A stretch of 64,000 nucleotides of DNA from Pseudomonas sp. LS.1a (GTDB taxonomy: Bacteria; Pseudomonadota; Gammaproteobacteria; Pseudomonadales; Pseudomonadaceae): contig NZ_CP092827.1 of NCBI RefSeq assembly GCF_022533585.1, positions 2,148,001 to 2,212,000 on the forward strand, written 5' to 3'. The notes beneath the pieces were generated by a model. The model did not search any database and was not told where the DNA came from. It worked only from the letters and a program-made list of their open reading frames with translations. This document shows positions 18,088 to 27,072 of the stretch, one piece after another. Made by a program: the position numbers and the translations under genes. Each line of letters begins with the position of its first letter. Position 1 is the stretch's first letter.

Positions 18088-20259
18088 TCAGCGCCCGACA
18101 TCCTGCTTGAAGCGCAAGCGCCAGCCATGCAGCAACGGTTCGGTATAGCCACTGGGCTGCTGCCGCCCCTTGAACACCAGCTCACGCGCAGCGCGGAAGG
18201 CATGCGATACCTCGAAACCGGCCGCCATCGGCCGGTACGCCGGGTCCCCGGCATTCTGCTGGTCGACCACGCGGGCCATGCGTTGCAAGGTCGCCTCGAC
18301 CTGGTCGGCATCGACCACCCCATGGTGCAGCCAGTTGGCAATGTGTTGCGCCGAAATCCGCAGGGTCGCGCGGTCTTCCATCAGGCCCACATCATGGATA
18401 TCCGGCACCTTGGAGCAGCCGACCCCTTGCTCGACCCAGCGCACCACGTAACCGAGGATACCTTGGCAGTTGTTGTCCAGTTCGGCCTGGATGTCGGCTG
18501 CGCTCCAGGGCCGCTCGGGGCTGACCGGGACGCTGAGCAGGTCATGCAGCAACTCCGCGCGCTGGGCATTCAGGTCAATCTGTTCCAGCGTTTGCTGCAC
18601 GGCCGCCACATCTACCTGGTGGTAGTGCAGCGCATGCAGTGTTGCGGCGGTGGGTGAGGGCACCCAGGCTGTGTTGGCTCCGGCCTTGGGCTGGGCGATT
18701 TTCTGTTCGAGCATGGCCGCCATCAGGTCGGGCATGGCCCACATGCCCTTGCCGATCTGCGCCTTGCCGCGCAGGCCACAGGCCAGCCCCACCAGTACGT
18801 TGCTGCGCTCGTAGGCCTGGATCCAGGCGCTGCCCTTCATGTCGCCCTTGCGCAGCATGGCGCCGGCTTCCATGGCCGTGTGCATCTCGTCACCGGTGCG
18901 GTCGAGGAAGCCGGTGTTGATGAACACCACACGTGACGCGGCGCTGGCGATGCAGGCCTTCAGGTTGACGCTGGTACGCCGCTCCTCGTCCATGATGCCC
19001 ATCTTCAGGGTATGCGCAGGCAGGCCCAACAGCGATTCGACGCGGCTGAACAACTGGTCGGCAAAGGCCACTTCGGCCGGCCCGTGCATCTTTGGCTTGA
19101 CGATATACAGGCTGCCCTCGCGGGAGTTGCCGCGGCGCTTGAGGTCATGCAGGCCGATCAGGCTGGTGACCACGGCATCGAGGATGCCTTCCGGGATTTC
19201 CCGGCCATCGCGGTCGTGGATGGCCGGGTTGGTCATCAGGTGGCCGACGTTGCGGATAAACAGCAGAGAGCGGCCCGGCAGGGTCAGTGGCTGGCCGTTA
19301 GCGCCGCGGTAGTGGCGGTCTTCGGCCAGGGTGCGGTTGAAGGTTTTGCCGCCCTTGCTGACCTGCTCGCTGAGGTCGCCTTTCATCAGGCCCAGCCAGT
19401 TGCGGTAGACGTTGACCTTGTCGTCGGCGTCCACGGCAGCTACCGAGTCCTCGCAGTCGATGATGGTGGTGAGCGCGGCTTCCAGGAGGATGTCCTTGAC
19501 CCCGGCCGGGTCCTGCTGGCCGATCGCGTTGGCCGGGTCGACCTGGATTTCGAAATGCAGTTGGTGGTGCTGCAACAGGATCGCTGTTGGCGTGTTCGGC
19601 TCACCTTGGTAGCCACGCAGTTGCGCGGGCTGCCTGAGGCCGACCTGGCGGCCATCGGCCAGGGTTACCTGCAGCATGCCCTGGTTGATCGCGTAGGCCT
19701 TGGCGTCGTTGTGCGACGCACCGTCGAGCGGGGCAGAGGTATCGAGGAACTGTCGGCCATAGGCGATCACCTTGGCGCCGCGTTGCGGGTTGTAGCCCTG
19801 GCCACGTTCGGCGCCACCGGTTTCGGCGATGGCATCGGTGCCGTACAGGGCATCGTAGAGCGAGCCCCAGCGGGCGTTGGCAGCATTCAGGGCGTAGCGG
19901 GCGTTGCTCAGCGGCACCACCAGTTGCGGGCCGGCCTGTACGGCAATCTCGCGGTCTACGTTGCAGGTGCTGACCTGCACGCTTGCGGGTGCCTCCACGA
20001 GGTAGCCGATGCCCTGCAGGAAATGCTGGTAGGCGGCCATGTCACGGATCGGGCCGGGGTGCTGGCGGTGCCAGTTGTCCAGTTCGGTCTGCAGGCGCTC
20101 GCGTTCGGCGAGCAGGGCGCGGTTTTGCGGGGCGAGGTCATGGACCAGGGTGCTGAAGCCTTGCCAGAAGGCGTGGGCTTCGATGCCGGTGCCGGGGAGC
20201 ACTTCGTCTTCGATGAAGCGCTGCAGGGTGGGGGCGATCTGGAGTGGATGGTTTGGCAT
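18088..20259 (-). CDS. glcB: Malate synthase G
   Basis: This 723-residue cytosolic enzyme condenses glyoxylate with acetyl-CoA to form malate. Its length equals that of E. coli GlcB. Family segments include the N-terminal clasp, [19 protein letters not shown] in the active site, [45 protein letters not shown] and the C-terminal plug [20 protein letters not shown]. It lies downstream of glcG on the same strand, separated by 152 bases that contain a REP pair, so it may be expressed with the glycolate oxidase operon or partly uncoupled from it. It completes the pathway glycolate to glyoxylate to malate. Confidence 0.97.
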   Translation of the reverse strand: MPNHPLQIAPTLQRFIEDEVLPGTGIEAHAFWQGFSTLVHDLAPQNRALLAERERLQTELDNWHRQHPGPIRDMAAYQHFLQGIGYLVEAPASVQVSTCNVDREIAVQAGPQLVVPLSNARYALNAANARWGSLYDALYGTDAIAETGGAERGQGYNPQRGAKVIAYGRQFLDTSAPLDGASHNDAKAYAINQGMLQVTLADGRQVGLRQPAQLRGYQGEPNTPTAILLQHHQLHFEIQVDPANAIGQQDPAGVKDILLEAALTTIIDCEDSVAAVDADDKVNVYRNWLGLMKGDLSEQVSKGGKTFNRTLAEDRHYRGANGQPLTLPGRSLLFIRNVGHLMTNPAIHDRDGREIPEGILDAVVTSLIGLHDLKRRGNSREGSLYIVKPKMHGPAEVAFADQLFSRVESLLGLPAHTLKMGIMDEERRTSVNLKACIASAASRVVFINTGFLDRTGDEMHTAMEAGAMLRKGDMKGSAWIQAYERSNVLVGLACGLRGKAQIGKGMWAMPDLMAAMLEQKIAQPKAGANTAWVPSPTAATLHALHYHQVDVAAVQQTLEQIDLNAQRAELLHDLLSVPVSPERPWSAADIQAELDNNCQGILGYVVRWVEQGVGCSKVPDIHDVGLMEDRATLRISAQHIANWLHHGVVDADQVEATLQRMARVVDQQNAGDPAYRPMAAGFEVSHAFRAARELVFKGRQQPSGYTEPLLHGWRLRFKQDVGR

Positions 20260-20297
20260 TGTCTGTTCGCTCTATGTTCAGGCTTCTGGAAAGTTGT

Positions 20298-20409
20298 TGC
20301 CTGTGCCGGCCTCTTCGCGGGTGAACCCGCTCCCACAGGTACTGCACAGGTCTCAGGTCTTGTGAAAACCCTGTAGGAGCGGGCAAGCCCGCGAAGAGGC
20401 CGGCACAGG
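20298..20409. repeat. REP inverted pair between glcG and glcB
   Basis: Facing palindromes TTCGCGGGTGAACCCGCTCC and AGGAGCGGGCAAGCCCGCGA. The position inside a probable operon suggests a role in differential mRNA stability between glcDEFG and glcB. Confidence 0.9.
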
Positions 20410-20411
20410 AT

Positions 20412-20810
20412 TCAGAGGGCAGCCGCCCCGGCCTTGGCCACTTGGGCATCCTGCTCGGCCTTGACCCCGGATACGCCGATCGCCCCTACCACCTGCCCAT
20501 CCACCCGCAGCGGCACGCCACCTTCCAGGCTGGTCAGCAGCGGTGCCGTGACGAAAGCAGTACGGCCACCATTGACCATCTCCTCGTAATCCCGCGTCTC
20601 CTTGCGCCCCAGCGCGGCAGTGCGGGCCTTTTCCATCGCGATATAGGCGCTGGCCGGCGCGCAGCCGTCCAGGCGCTCCAGGGCCAGCGGGTGGCCGCCG
20701 TCGTCGACCACGGCAATGGTCACGTTCCATTGTTGCGCCTGGGCTTCCTGGCGGGCGGCGGTCAGCACGCGGGTGACTTCGGCCTGGCCGATCACGGACT
20801 TGCTATGCAT
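20412..20810 (-). CDS. glcG: GlcG, GlcG/HbpS-type protein of the glycolate operon
   Basis: This 132-residue protein belongs to the GlcG/HbpS family, small alpha/beta proteins found in glycolate and some diol-degradation operons; some relatives bind haem. The patterns VTIAVVDDGGHPLALERLDG, the TAALGRKETRDYEEM segment and GGVPLRVDGQVVGAIGVSG are diagnostic. Its precise role in glycolate use is unsettled. The start overlaps the glcF end by eight bases, so it is translated with the oxidase subunits. Confidence 0.93.
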   Translation of the reverse strand: MHSKSVIGQAEVTRVLTAARQEAQAQQWNVTIAVVDDGGHPLALERLDGCAPASAYIAMEKARTAALGRKETRDYEEMVNGGRTAFVTAPLLTSLEGGVPLRVDGQVVGAIGVSGVKAEQDAQVAKAGAAAL

Positions 20811-22038
20811 GGTGGTTCTCCGGGTTCAAGGCTGCTTCGACGATTTCGATCCAGTGTCGCACTGGTGTGCGCCCGGCCCCGTCGAGGTGGGCCTGGCAGC
20901 CAATGTTGGCGGTGGCGATGACTTGCGGTTTGCCGCTTTCCAGGGCGTTGAGGCGGTTGTCACGCAGTTGCAGTGACAGCTCAGGCTGGGTCAGCGAATA
21001 GGTGCCGGCCGAGCCGCAGCACAGGTGGCCGTCCGGTACCGGGGTCAAGGTGAAGCCCAGGCGTGTCAGCAACGCCTCCACCGCACCGCCCAGCTTCAGC
21101 GCGTGCTGCAGGGTGCACGGGCAATGGAAGGCCAGGCGCTGTTCGGCGCACAGGCCCAGTTGCTCGACCGGCTCGTCGCGCAGCACCTCCACCAGATCGC
21201 GGGACAGGGCGCTGACCCGTGCGGCCTTGGCGGCGTAGCGTGGGTCCTTTTCCAGCAGGTGGCCGTAGTCGCGCACGAACGCGCCGCAGCCGCTGGCGGT
21301 TTGCACGATAGCCTCGGCGCCTGCCTCGATGGCTGGCCACCAGGCATCGATATTGCGCCGCGCCCGCTGCAAGCCTTGTTCCTGGGCATTGAGGTGATAG
21401 TCCACCGCGCCACAGCAGCCGGCCTGCTGGATCGGTACCACGCTGATGCCCAGGCGATCCAGCAGGCGTGCGGCAGCAGCATTGGTATTGGGCGACAGCG
21501 CCGGTTGCACGCAGCCTTCGAGCATCAGCACCCGACGCGCATGGCGCGGCGCGGGGCGTTGGCCGGGGGCGGTGACTCGCGCCGGCAGCTTGCGCTTGAG
21601 CGTGGCCGGCAGCAGCGGGCGCAGGGCCTGGCCGCCGCGGGTCAGGGCCTTGAACAGCGCCGGGCGTGGCACCACTGCACGCAGGCCCTGGCGCAGCAGG
21701 CGCTGGCCGAGCGGGCGCGGCACCTGCTGTTCGACCACGGCGCGGCCGATGTCCAGCAGGTCGTGGTACTTCACCCCGGAAGGACAGGTGGTTTCACAGT
21801 TGCGGCAGGTCAGGCAGCGATCCAGGTGCAACTGGGTGCTGGCGGTGATCGGCGCGCCTTCGAGCATCTGCTTGATCAGGTAGATGCGCCCGCGTGGGCC
21901 GTCCAGTTCATCGCCCAGCAGCTGGTAGGTGGGGCACGTGGCGGTGCAGAAGCCACAGTGCACGCAGGAGCGCAGGATGCTTTCGGCCTCGTCGGCGCGG
22001 GCCAGGCGCCGGGCGGTTTCACTCAGGTTGGTTTGCAT
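20803..22038 (-). CDS. glcF: Glycolate oxidase iron-sulfur subunit GlcF
   Basis: This 411-residue subunit passes electrons from the flavin subunits to the respiratory chain. It has two 4Fe-4S ferredoxin motifs, CVHCGFCTATCPTY and CLTCRNCETTCPSG, followed by two cysteine-rich CCG domains marked by QQAGCCGAVDYH and DGHLCCGSAGTYS. Length matches family members. It lies nine bases after glcE and overlaps glcG. Confidence 0.97.
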   Translation of the reverse strand: MQTNLSETARRLARADEAESILRSCVHCGFCTATCPTYQLLGDELDGPRGRIYLIKQMLEGAPITASTQLHLDRCLTCRNCETTCPSGVKYHDLLDIGRAVVEQQVPRPLGQRLLRQGLRAVVPRPALFKALTRGGQALRPLLPATLKRKLPARVTAPGQRPAPRHARRVLMLEGCVQPALSPNTNAAAARLLDRLGISVVPIQQAGCCGAVDYHLNAQEQGLQRARRNIDAWWPAIEAGAEAIVQTASGCGAFVRDYGHLLEKDPRYAAKAARVSALSRDLVEVLRDEPVEQLGLCAEQRLAFHCPCTLQHALKLGGAVEALLTRLGFTLTPVPDGHLCCGSAGTYSLTQPELSLQLRDNRLNALESGKPQVIATANIGCQAHLDGAGRTPVRHWIEIVEAALNPENHHA

Positions 22039-22047
22039 GGTCTGGCC

Positions 22048-23100
22048 TCACAGGTCCGGGTACAGGCGGCCAGGGTTGAACACCCCCTGGGGGTCGAGTT
22101 GCTGCTTGAGCGCACGGTGGTAGCGCATCAGCGCAGCGGGCAGCGGTGGGCTGCTGGCAGCGCCAGGGGCATGGCAGGTGGCATGGCCACCGACCTTGGC
22201 CACCTGCCGGCGGATGTCCTGTGCCGGTGCCGTGGACTTGAGCCAGCGCTGGGCTCCACCCCAGTCGATCAGCTGCTGGCCGGGCAGGTCCAGGTCGCCG
22301 GTGGCGTTGGGCACGGACAGGCGCCACAGCGGCGCGGGGTCGGCAAAGAATGCCAGGCGCTGCTCGCGCAGGTCGCTCCAGAAGCGGCTGTCCAGTGCTT
22401 CGCCGCCCAGGCGTTGGCGCGCCGACTGCACCGAGCCTTCTCCGCCTTCCAGGCGCAGGTACAGCGCGTCGCCGTCATGGCACGCCGCGCTGATCGGCAG
22501 CGGCTGCTGGCCCCACTCGGCCAGCGCCGCCAGCGCCTGGTGGCGGCCCATCGGCAGGCGCAGGCTGAGGCATTGGCGTGGGCGGGGCAGTACTTTCAGC
22601 GACACTTCGGTCAGCAACCCGAGGCAGCCGAAGCTGCCCGCCATCAGCCGCGACACGTCATAGCCGGCGACGTTCTTCATCACTTCGCCACCAAAGCGCA
22701 GCAGCTTGCCGTGGCCGGTGATCACCCGCGTGCCCAACACATAGTCGCGCACTGACCCGGCCCACGGCCGCCGTGGGCCTGACAGCCCGGCCGCGACCAT
22801 GCCACCCAGGGTGGCGTCGGGGCCAAGGTGTGGTGGTTCGCAAGGCAGCATCTGGCCAGCTTCGTGTAGCGCCGCCTCGATCTCGCGCAGTGGCGTGCCG
22901 GCGCGGGCGGTGAGCACCAGTTCGGTCGGGTCGTAGCTGACGATGCCCCGGTGGCTGCGGGTGTCCAGCACCTCGCCGTCCACCGGGCAGCCGAGCATGG
23001 CCTTGCTGTTGCCGCCCTGGATACGCAGCGGCGTGGCCTGGTTCAGCGCCTGGTTGACCTGCTCCAGCAGGGCCTGGCTGATGTCGCGGTCCATGCTCAT
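22048..23100 (-). CDS. glcE: Glycolate oxidase FAD-binding subunit GlcE
   Basis: This 350-residue FAD-binding subunit is required with GlcD and GlcF for glycolate oxidation. The N-terminal half is a PCMH-type FAD domain (LRIQGGNSKAMLG, GIVSYDPTELVLTARAGTPL, LGGMVAAGLSGPRRPWAGSV, RFGGEVMKNVAGYDVSRL). The end DPQGVFNPGRLYPDL is typical. The ATG at 23100 shares one base with the glcD stop (TGATG), which fixes the start; a second ATG lies two codons later. Confidence 0.96.
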   Translation of the reverse strand: MSMDRDISQALLEQVNQALNQATPLRIQGGNSKAMLGCPVDGEVLDTRSHRGIVSYDPTELVLTARAGTPLREIEAALHEAGQMLPCEPPHLGPDATLGGMVAAGLSGPRRPWAGSVRDYVLGTRVITGHGKLLRFGGEVMKNVAGYDVSRLMAGSFGCLGLLTEVSLKVLPRPRQCLSLRLPMGRHQALAALAEWGQQPLPISAACHDGDALYLRLEGGEGSVQSARQRLGGEALDSRFWSDLREQRLAFFADPAPLWRLSVPNATGDLDLPGQQLIDWGGAQRWLKSTAPAQDIRRQVAKVGGHATCHAPGAASSPPLPAALMRYHRALKQQLDPQGVFNPGRLYPDL

Positions 23101-24599
23101 CAGAAGCGCTCCAGTTCGGGGAAGGGCAGTTGCCCATGGTGCACATGCATGGCGCCGAACTCGGCGCAGCGGTGCAGGGTGGGGATGTTCTTGCCGGGGT
23201 TGAGCAGGCCCTGTGGATCGAAGGCGGCCTTGACCGCATGGAACAGGGTGATTTCGTCGCTGTTGAACTGTGCGCACATCTGGTTGATCTTCTCGCGCCC
23301 CACGCCGTGCTCGCCGGTGATGCTGCCGCCCACGGCCACACACAGTTCGAGGATCTTGCCGCCGATGGCTTCGGCACGTTCCAGCTCGCCCGGCAGGTTG
23401 GCATCGAACAGGATCAGCGGGTGCATGTTGCCATCGCCAGCGTGGAATACGTTGGCCACGCGCAGACCGTATTCGCTGGACAGTTCGCTGATGCCCTTGA
23501 GCACGCGCGGTAGTTCGCGGCGCGGGATGGTGCCGTCCATGCAGTAGTAGTCCGGGGAAATGCGCCCCACCGCCGGGAAGGCGTTCTTGCGCCCTGCCCA
23601 GAAGCGCACGCGCTCGGCCTCGTCGCAGGCCAGCCGTACATCACGCGCGCCGGCTTGCGCCAGCACGGCGGCGACCCGTTCGCAGTCGTCGTGCACATCG
23701 GCCTCGACGCCATCCAGCTCGCACAGCAGGATGGCCGCGGCATCCACCGGGTAGCCGGCGTGGATGAAGTCTTCGGCAGCGCGAATGGCCAGGTTGTCCA
23801 TCATCTCAAGGCCGCCGGGGATGATCCCGGCAGCGATGATTTCGGCTACCGCCCGGCCGGCGTCCTCGACGCTGTCGAAACTGGCGAGCAGCACCCGTGC
23901 GACCTGGGGCTTGGGCAACAGCTTGACGGTGACTTCGGTGACGATGCCGAGCATGCCTTCGGAACCGGTGAACAGCGCCAGCAGGTCGAAACCCGGGCTG
24001 TCCAGGGCATCGCTGCCGAGGGTCAGGTGCTCGCCCTCGACGGTGAGGATGTCCACCTTGAGCAGGTTGTGCACGGTCAGGCCGTACTTCAGGCAATGCA
24101 CGCCACCGGCGTTTTCGGCGACATTACCGCCGATGGAGCAGGCGATTTGCGAGGACGGGTCCGGCGCATAGTACAGGCCGTGGGGTGCGGCAGCCTGAGA
24201 GATGGCCAGGTTGCGCACGCCAGGCTGCACACGGGCGAAGCGGCCCTGCGGGTTGACTTCGAGAATGCGGTTGAAGCGCGCCATCACCAGCAGAATGCCT
24301 TTGGCCAGCGGCAGGGCGCCGCCCGACAGGCCGGTACCGGCACCGCGTGCCACCACCGGTACGCCACGCTGGTGGCAGAGCCTGAGCAGCGCCTGCACCT
24401 GTTCCAGGCGCTCGGGTAGCACCACCAGCAGCGGCACCGTGCGGTAGGCCGAGAGGCCGTCGCATTCATAGGGCTTGAGGTCTTCCTCGCGGTGCAGGAT
24501 CTCGAGGTCCGGCAGGGCAGCGCGCAGCGCCTGCAGCAGCGTGCCCCGGTCTATGTCGGGCAGTGCGCCATCGACGCGTTCGTCGTACAGGATATTCAT
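23100..24599 (-). CDS. glcD: Glycolate oxidase FAD subunit GlcD
   Basis: This 499-residue flavoprotein is the catalytic subunit that oxidises glycolate and D-lactate to glyoxylate and pyruvate. It has an FAD_binding_4 domain (VPVVARGAGTGLSGGALPLA, PDPSSQIACSIGGNVAENAG) and a FAD-oxidase C-terminal domain (NVFHAGDGNMHPLILFD, GEHGVGREKINQM). Length and N-terminus (MNILYDERVDGALPDID) match E. coli GlcD closely, which supports the ATG at 24599 over an in-frame start five codons upstream. It is the first gene of glcDEFG, divergent from glcC. No glycolate permease gene (glcA) is present nearby. Confidence 0.97.
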   Translation of the reverse strand: MNILYDERVDGALPDIDRGTLLQALRAALPDLEILHREEDLKPYECDGLSAYRTVPLLVVLPERLEQVQALLRLCHQRGVPVVARGAGTGLSGGALPLAKGILLVMARFNRILEVNPQGRFARVQPGVRNLAISQAAAPHGLYYAPDPSSQIACSIGGNVAENAGGVHCLKYGLTVHNLLKVDILTVEGEHLTLGSDALDSPGFDLLALFTGSEGMLGIVTEVTVKLLPKPQVARVLLASFDSVEDAGRAVAEIIAAGIIPGGLEMMDNLAIRAAEDFIHAGYPVDAAAILLCELDGVEADVHDDCERVAAVLAQAGARDVRLACDEAERVRFWAGRKNAFPAVGRISPDYYCMDGTIPRRELPRVLKGISELSSEYGLRVANVFHAGDGNMHPLILFDANLPGELERAEAIGGKILELCVAVGGSITGEHGVGREKINQMCAQFNSDEITLFHAVKAAFDPQGLLNPGKNIPTLHRCAEFGAMHVHHGQLPFPELERF

Positions 24600-24691
24600 C
24601 GGCTCACTCGGCAACGGTTTTTGTTGTTGTTGGCAAAGCGTTCTCCCTTGCAGCCTGCGCGTGGCAGCGGCCGGGGTCGAGCACGGGGTGA

Positions 24692-24706
24692 ACTGGTCCT
24701 ACCAGT
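24692..24706. promoter_or_regulatory. Putative GlcC operator 1
   Basis: ACTGGT-CCT-ACCAGT is a perfect palindrome of the TGGT-N3-ACCA type bound by FadR-subfamily GntR regulators. It lies about 93 bases before the glcD ATG and about 90 before the glcC start, well placed to control both. Confidence 0.7.
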
Positions 24707-24766
24707 TTTTGCTACGGGTACTGGCTATTGACAGCTTTGCCCGGCTAGATTGAGGCAGGTGTTCGA

Positions 24767-24781
24767 AGTGGTCCTACCAGT
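24767..24781. promoter_or_regulatory. Putative GlcC operator 2
   Basis: AGTGGT-CCT-ACCAGT repeats the same core as the site at 24692 with one mismatch in symmetry. It ends immediately before the AGGAGGG ribosome binding site of glcC, a position suited to autorepression. The two centres are 75 bases apart, about seven helical turns. Confidence 0.65.
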
Positions 24782-24794
24782 AGGAGGGTGCGCA

Positions 24795-25559
24795 GTGGGT
24801 ACTGAAGGCAAGGCCAAGGTCGCCGACCAGGTGGCCGAACGGGTCGAGCGGCTGATCGTGGAAGGCGTGCTGAAGGTGGGCCAGGCGCTGCCGTCGGAGC
24901 GACGCCTGGTGGACAAGCTGGGTTGCTCGCGCTCGGCGCTGCGAGAAGGTCTGCGCATCCTGCGCGGGCGCGGCATCATCGACACCGAGCAGGGGCGCGG
25001 CTCGTTCGTTGCAGACCTGACGGGCCAGGCGGGTGCCACGCCTTTGATGCACTTGTTCAGCTCACAGCCGCGCACGCTGTTCGACCTGCTGGAAGTACGG
25101 GCGTTGCTGGAGGCCGAATCGGCGCGCCTGGCGGCGTTGCGGGCCACCGAGGTCGACCGTTTGCTGATTCGTCGGCGTTATGAAGAAATGCTGGCTGCGC
25201 ACGATGCCCCCGAAGCGATCGATGCCCGTGAACATGCCCGCCGCGACCATGCCTTTCACCGGGCGATCAGCGAGGCGTCGCACAACCCGGTGCTGGTGCA
25301 TACCTTGCAATCGCTCAGTGACCTGACCTTGAGCACGGTGTTCGCCTCGGTCAACAACCTGTATTGCCGTCCGGCACAGAAGCGCCAGATCGACCGCCAG
25401 CATGCGCGGTTGTATCACGCCGTGATGGAGCAACTGCCCGAGCAGGCGCAGCGCGCGGCGCGTGAGCATATCAACGGGATCCGCGACAGCTTGCGTGAGA
25501 TCGAGCAGGAAGAGCAGCGGTTGGTAAGGGCGACGATGCGCATGGATGGCTGGGGTTGA
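24795..25559 (+). CDS. glcC: Glycolate operon regulator GlcC (GntR/FadR subfamily)
   Basis: This 254-residue regulator has an N-terminal winged helix (VADQVAERVERLIVEGVLKV, LPSERRLVDKLGCSRSALRE) and a C-terminal FCD ligand domain with the metal-binding pattern RRDHAFHRAISEASHN and the late histidine segment. It is very close in layout to E. coli GlcC, also 254 residues, which activates glc genes in response to glycolate. The GTG at 24795 is chosen because AGGAGGG lies six bases upstream; the frame is open further upstream across operator 2. It is divergent from glcD and controls it through the paired TGGT-N3-ACCA sites, by inference. Confidence 0.95.
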   Translation: MGTEGKAKVADQVAERVERLIVEGVLKVGQALPSERRLVDKLGCSRSALREGLRILRGRGIIDTEQGRGSFVADLTGQAGATPLMHLFSSQPRTLFDLLEVRALLEAESARLAALRATEVDRLLIRRRYEEMLAAHDAPEAIDAREHARRDHAFHRAISEASHNPVLVHTLQSLSDLTLSTVFASVNNLYCRPAQKRQIDRQHARLYHAVMEQLPEQAQRAAREHINGIRDSLREIEQEEQRLVRATMRMDGWG

Positions 25560-25564
25560 GGTTT

Positions 25565-25677
25565 TGCCTGTGCCGGCCCTTTCGCGGGTAAACCCGCTCC
25601 TACAGGGGACCACACTGGGTTTGAAGTCGGTGCGGTTCCTGTGGGAGCGGGTTTACCCGCGAAGAGGCCGGTGCAGG
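25565..25677. repeat. REP inverted pair
   Basis: Facing CGGGTAAACCCGCTCCTACAGG and CCTGTGGGAGCGGGTTTACCCG between the convergent glcC and DUF2388 genes. Confidence 0.9.
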
Positions 25678-25687
25678 ATTACCTTAA

Positions 25688-26005
25688 TCAATGATCGGCT
25701 ATGCGGTCATCCTGCGAGAGGATGGCCCGGGCCAGCTCTTCATCATTGGCCTGCAGGCCAGGGTGGTCCTTGCGGGCTTGTTCCAGCGCCGACTCCACAT
25801 AGGCGCCACGGATTGCACCACCGCTGGCGACGTAGGCCGAAAGTTCGTCACGCGCCGGGATGATCCGTTTGTCGTCCTTGAAGGTCGAGTAAAGCGAGGC
25901 GGAAACACCGGCCGAGGTTGCGACGTCGCCTGCGTCGACGTCAGCCAGGGCAGCACCGGCAGGCAGCAGGAGCAGCAGCGCAGGGGCGAGGAGTAGGTGG
26001 CGCAT
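25688..26005 (-). CDS. DUF2388-type small exported protein
   Basis: This 105-residue protein has a signal peptide (MRHLLLAPALLLLLPAGAALA, cleavage after ALA near residue 21) and a mature domain with TSAGVSASLYSTFKDDKRII, RDELSAYVASGGAIRGAYVE and NDEELARAILSQDD. This pattern matches the Pseudomonas DUF2388 family of small periplasmic proteins, whose function is unknown. The ATG at 26005 follows GGAG about eight bases upstream. Pseudomonads often carry several paralogues of this family, usually as single genes like this one. Confidence 0.85.
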   Translation of the reverse strand: MRHLLLAPALLLLLPAGAALADVDAGDVATSAGVSASLYSTFKDDKRIIPARDELSAYVASGGAIRGAYVESALEQARKDHPGLQANDEELARAILSQDDRIADH

Positions 26006-26184
26006 GGTGTGTTCTCCAGTAGCATGAAGCCCAAGTAATTGAACCACTCAGTGTTTAAGAAAGCGCAGGTGGGGTGGTAGTTCCCTTGTTAGTCCCGGGA
26101 AACAGGCATTGACCATGTCGAGTCAGGCGTGATTTGCTCGGGCTGATGGCCCAATCATTCAAAGGACACTGAAGGTTCTCGCCC

Positions 26185-26811
26185 ATGCCCGACTACAAGC
26201 TGCACTGTTTCGCCGAATCCGGAAACGCCTACAAGGCCGCGCTCATGCTTGAACTCACCGGCCAGGACTGGCAGCCGGTGTTCGTCGACTTCTTCAATGG
26301 CCAAACCCGCGAACAAGCCTGGCGCGAAGAGGTGAACGAGCAAGGCGAGGTGCCGGTGCTGGAACACGCCGGCAAGTCCATCACCCAGTCTGCCCTGATC
26401 CTTGACTACCTCGCAGAAAAAACCGGGCAGTTCGGCCCCCGCGACGAAGACGAAAAGCGCGAGATCTGGCGCTGGATGCTGTTCGACAACCACAAGTTCA
26501 CCAGCTACTACGCAGCGCTGCGCTTTCTTTTCTGCCTGAAGAAAACCGGCGAAACGGACGTGACCCGGTTCCTGCGTGAACGTGCCACGGCGGCCTACCG
26601 TATTGTCGACGCGCACTTGGCGAAGACGCCGTTCATGGTCGGTGGCCGGCTGACTATCGCTGACCTGTCGCTGGCGGGGTATGTGTTCATGCCGGAGGAC
26701 ACTGGCATTGCGTTGGCGCAGTTCACCCACATCGAGGCATGGAAGGCGCGGATCCAGGGGTTGCCAGGGTGGAAGCACCCGTATGAGCTGATGCCACGCG
26801 CGGCCTCCTGA
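26185..26811 (+). CDS. Glutathione S-transferase family protein
   Basis: This 208-residue cytosolic protein has an N-terminal thioredoxin-like domain (YKLHCFAESGNAYKAALMLE; GEVPVLEHAGKSITQSALIL, where the cis-proline VP and the QS glutathione-binding pair are visible) and a helical C-terminal domain ending with LTIADLSLAGYVFM. The likely catalytic residue is the serine of AESG. The substrate is unknown. It is a single gene, with 179 bases between it and the upstream gene. Confidence 0.9.
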   Translation: MPDYKLHCFAESGNAYKAALMLELTGQDWQPVFVDFFNGQTREQAWREEVNEQGEVPVLEHAGKSITQSALILDYLAEKTGQFGPRDEDEKREIWRWMLFDNHKFTSYYAALRFLFCLKKTGETDVTRFLRERATAAYRIVDAHLAKTPFMVGGRLTIADLSLAGYVFMPEDTGIALAQFTHIEAWKARIQGLPGWKHPYELMPRAAS

Positions 26812-27024
26812 CCAATCCGGCTCGCCGGGCCATGGTGCAGTAGCCTTTGGCGAGCCAACCATTCTGATGATCGGTCGGTGACAAGCGCAGCGGGGTGGCT
26901 ACGCTCAAAAAAATCAAGAAACATTCTGAAATATTTGGCCAGCAGGCCCTGAAGGATCTCGTTCAACCGCTGCAGATGGAAGGTCGCGCTGGTTTGCAGG
27001 TCGCCCCATGGGGGGGCCGGAAAT

Positions 27025-27050
27025 CACAGGGTGCGTCATGCAACCCTGTG
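27025..27050. promoter_or_regulatory. Stem-loop in the 5' leader of the Gly/His-rich gene
   Basis: CACAGGGT (27025-27032) pairs with ACCCTGTG (27043-27050); two further GC pairs can form with one bulge. It lies just upstream of the GGAGG ribosome binding site at 27062. It could be a leader structure or mRNA-stability element. The upstream stretch from 26812 to 27024 shows no gene. Confidence 0.4.
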
Positions 27051-27072
27051 CTACTCCAAGCGGAGGCTCATC

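Noticed and set aside
21025..22755. A 576-codon plus-strand frame opposite glcF and glcE
   Set aside because: The minus strand encodes intact GlcF iron-sulfur motifs and GlcE FAD motifs with overlapping gene junctions; the plus frame has no family features.
24728..24751. TTGACA with TAGATT as a sigma-70 promoter for glcC
   Set aside because: The spacer is only 12 bases, too short for a normal sigma-70 promoter.
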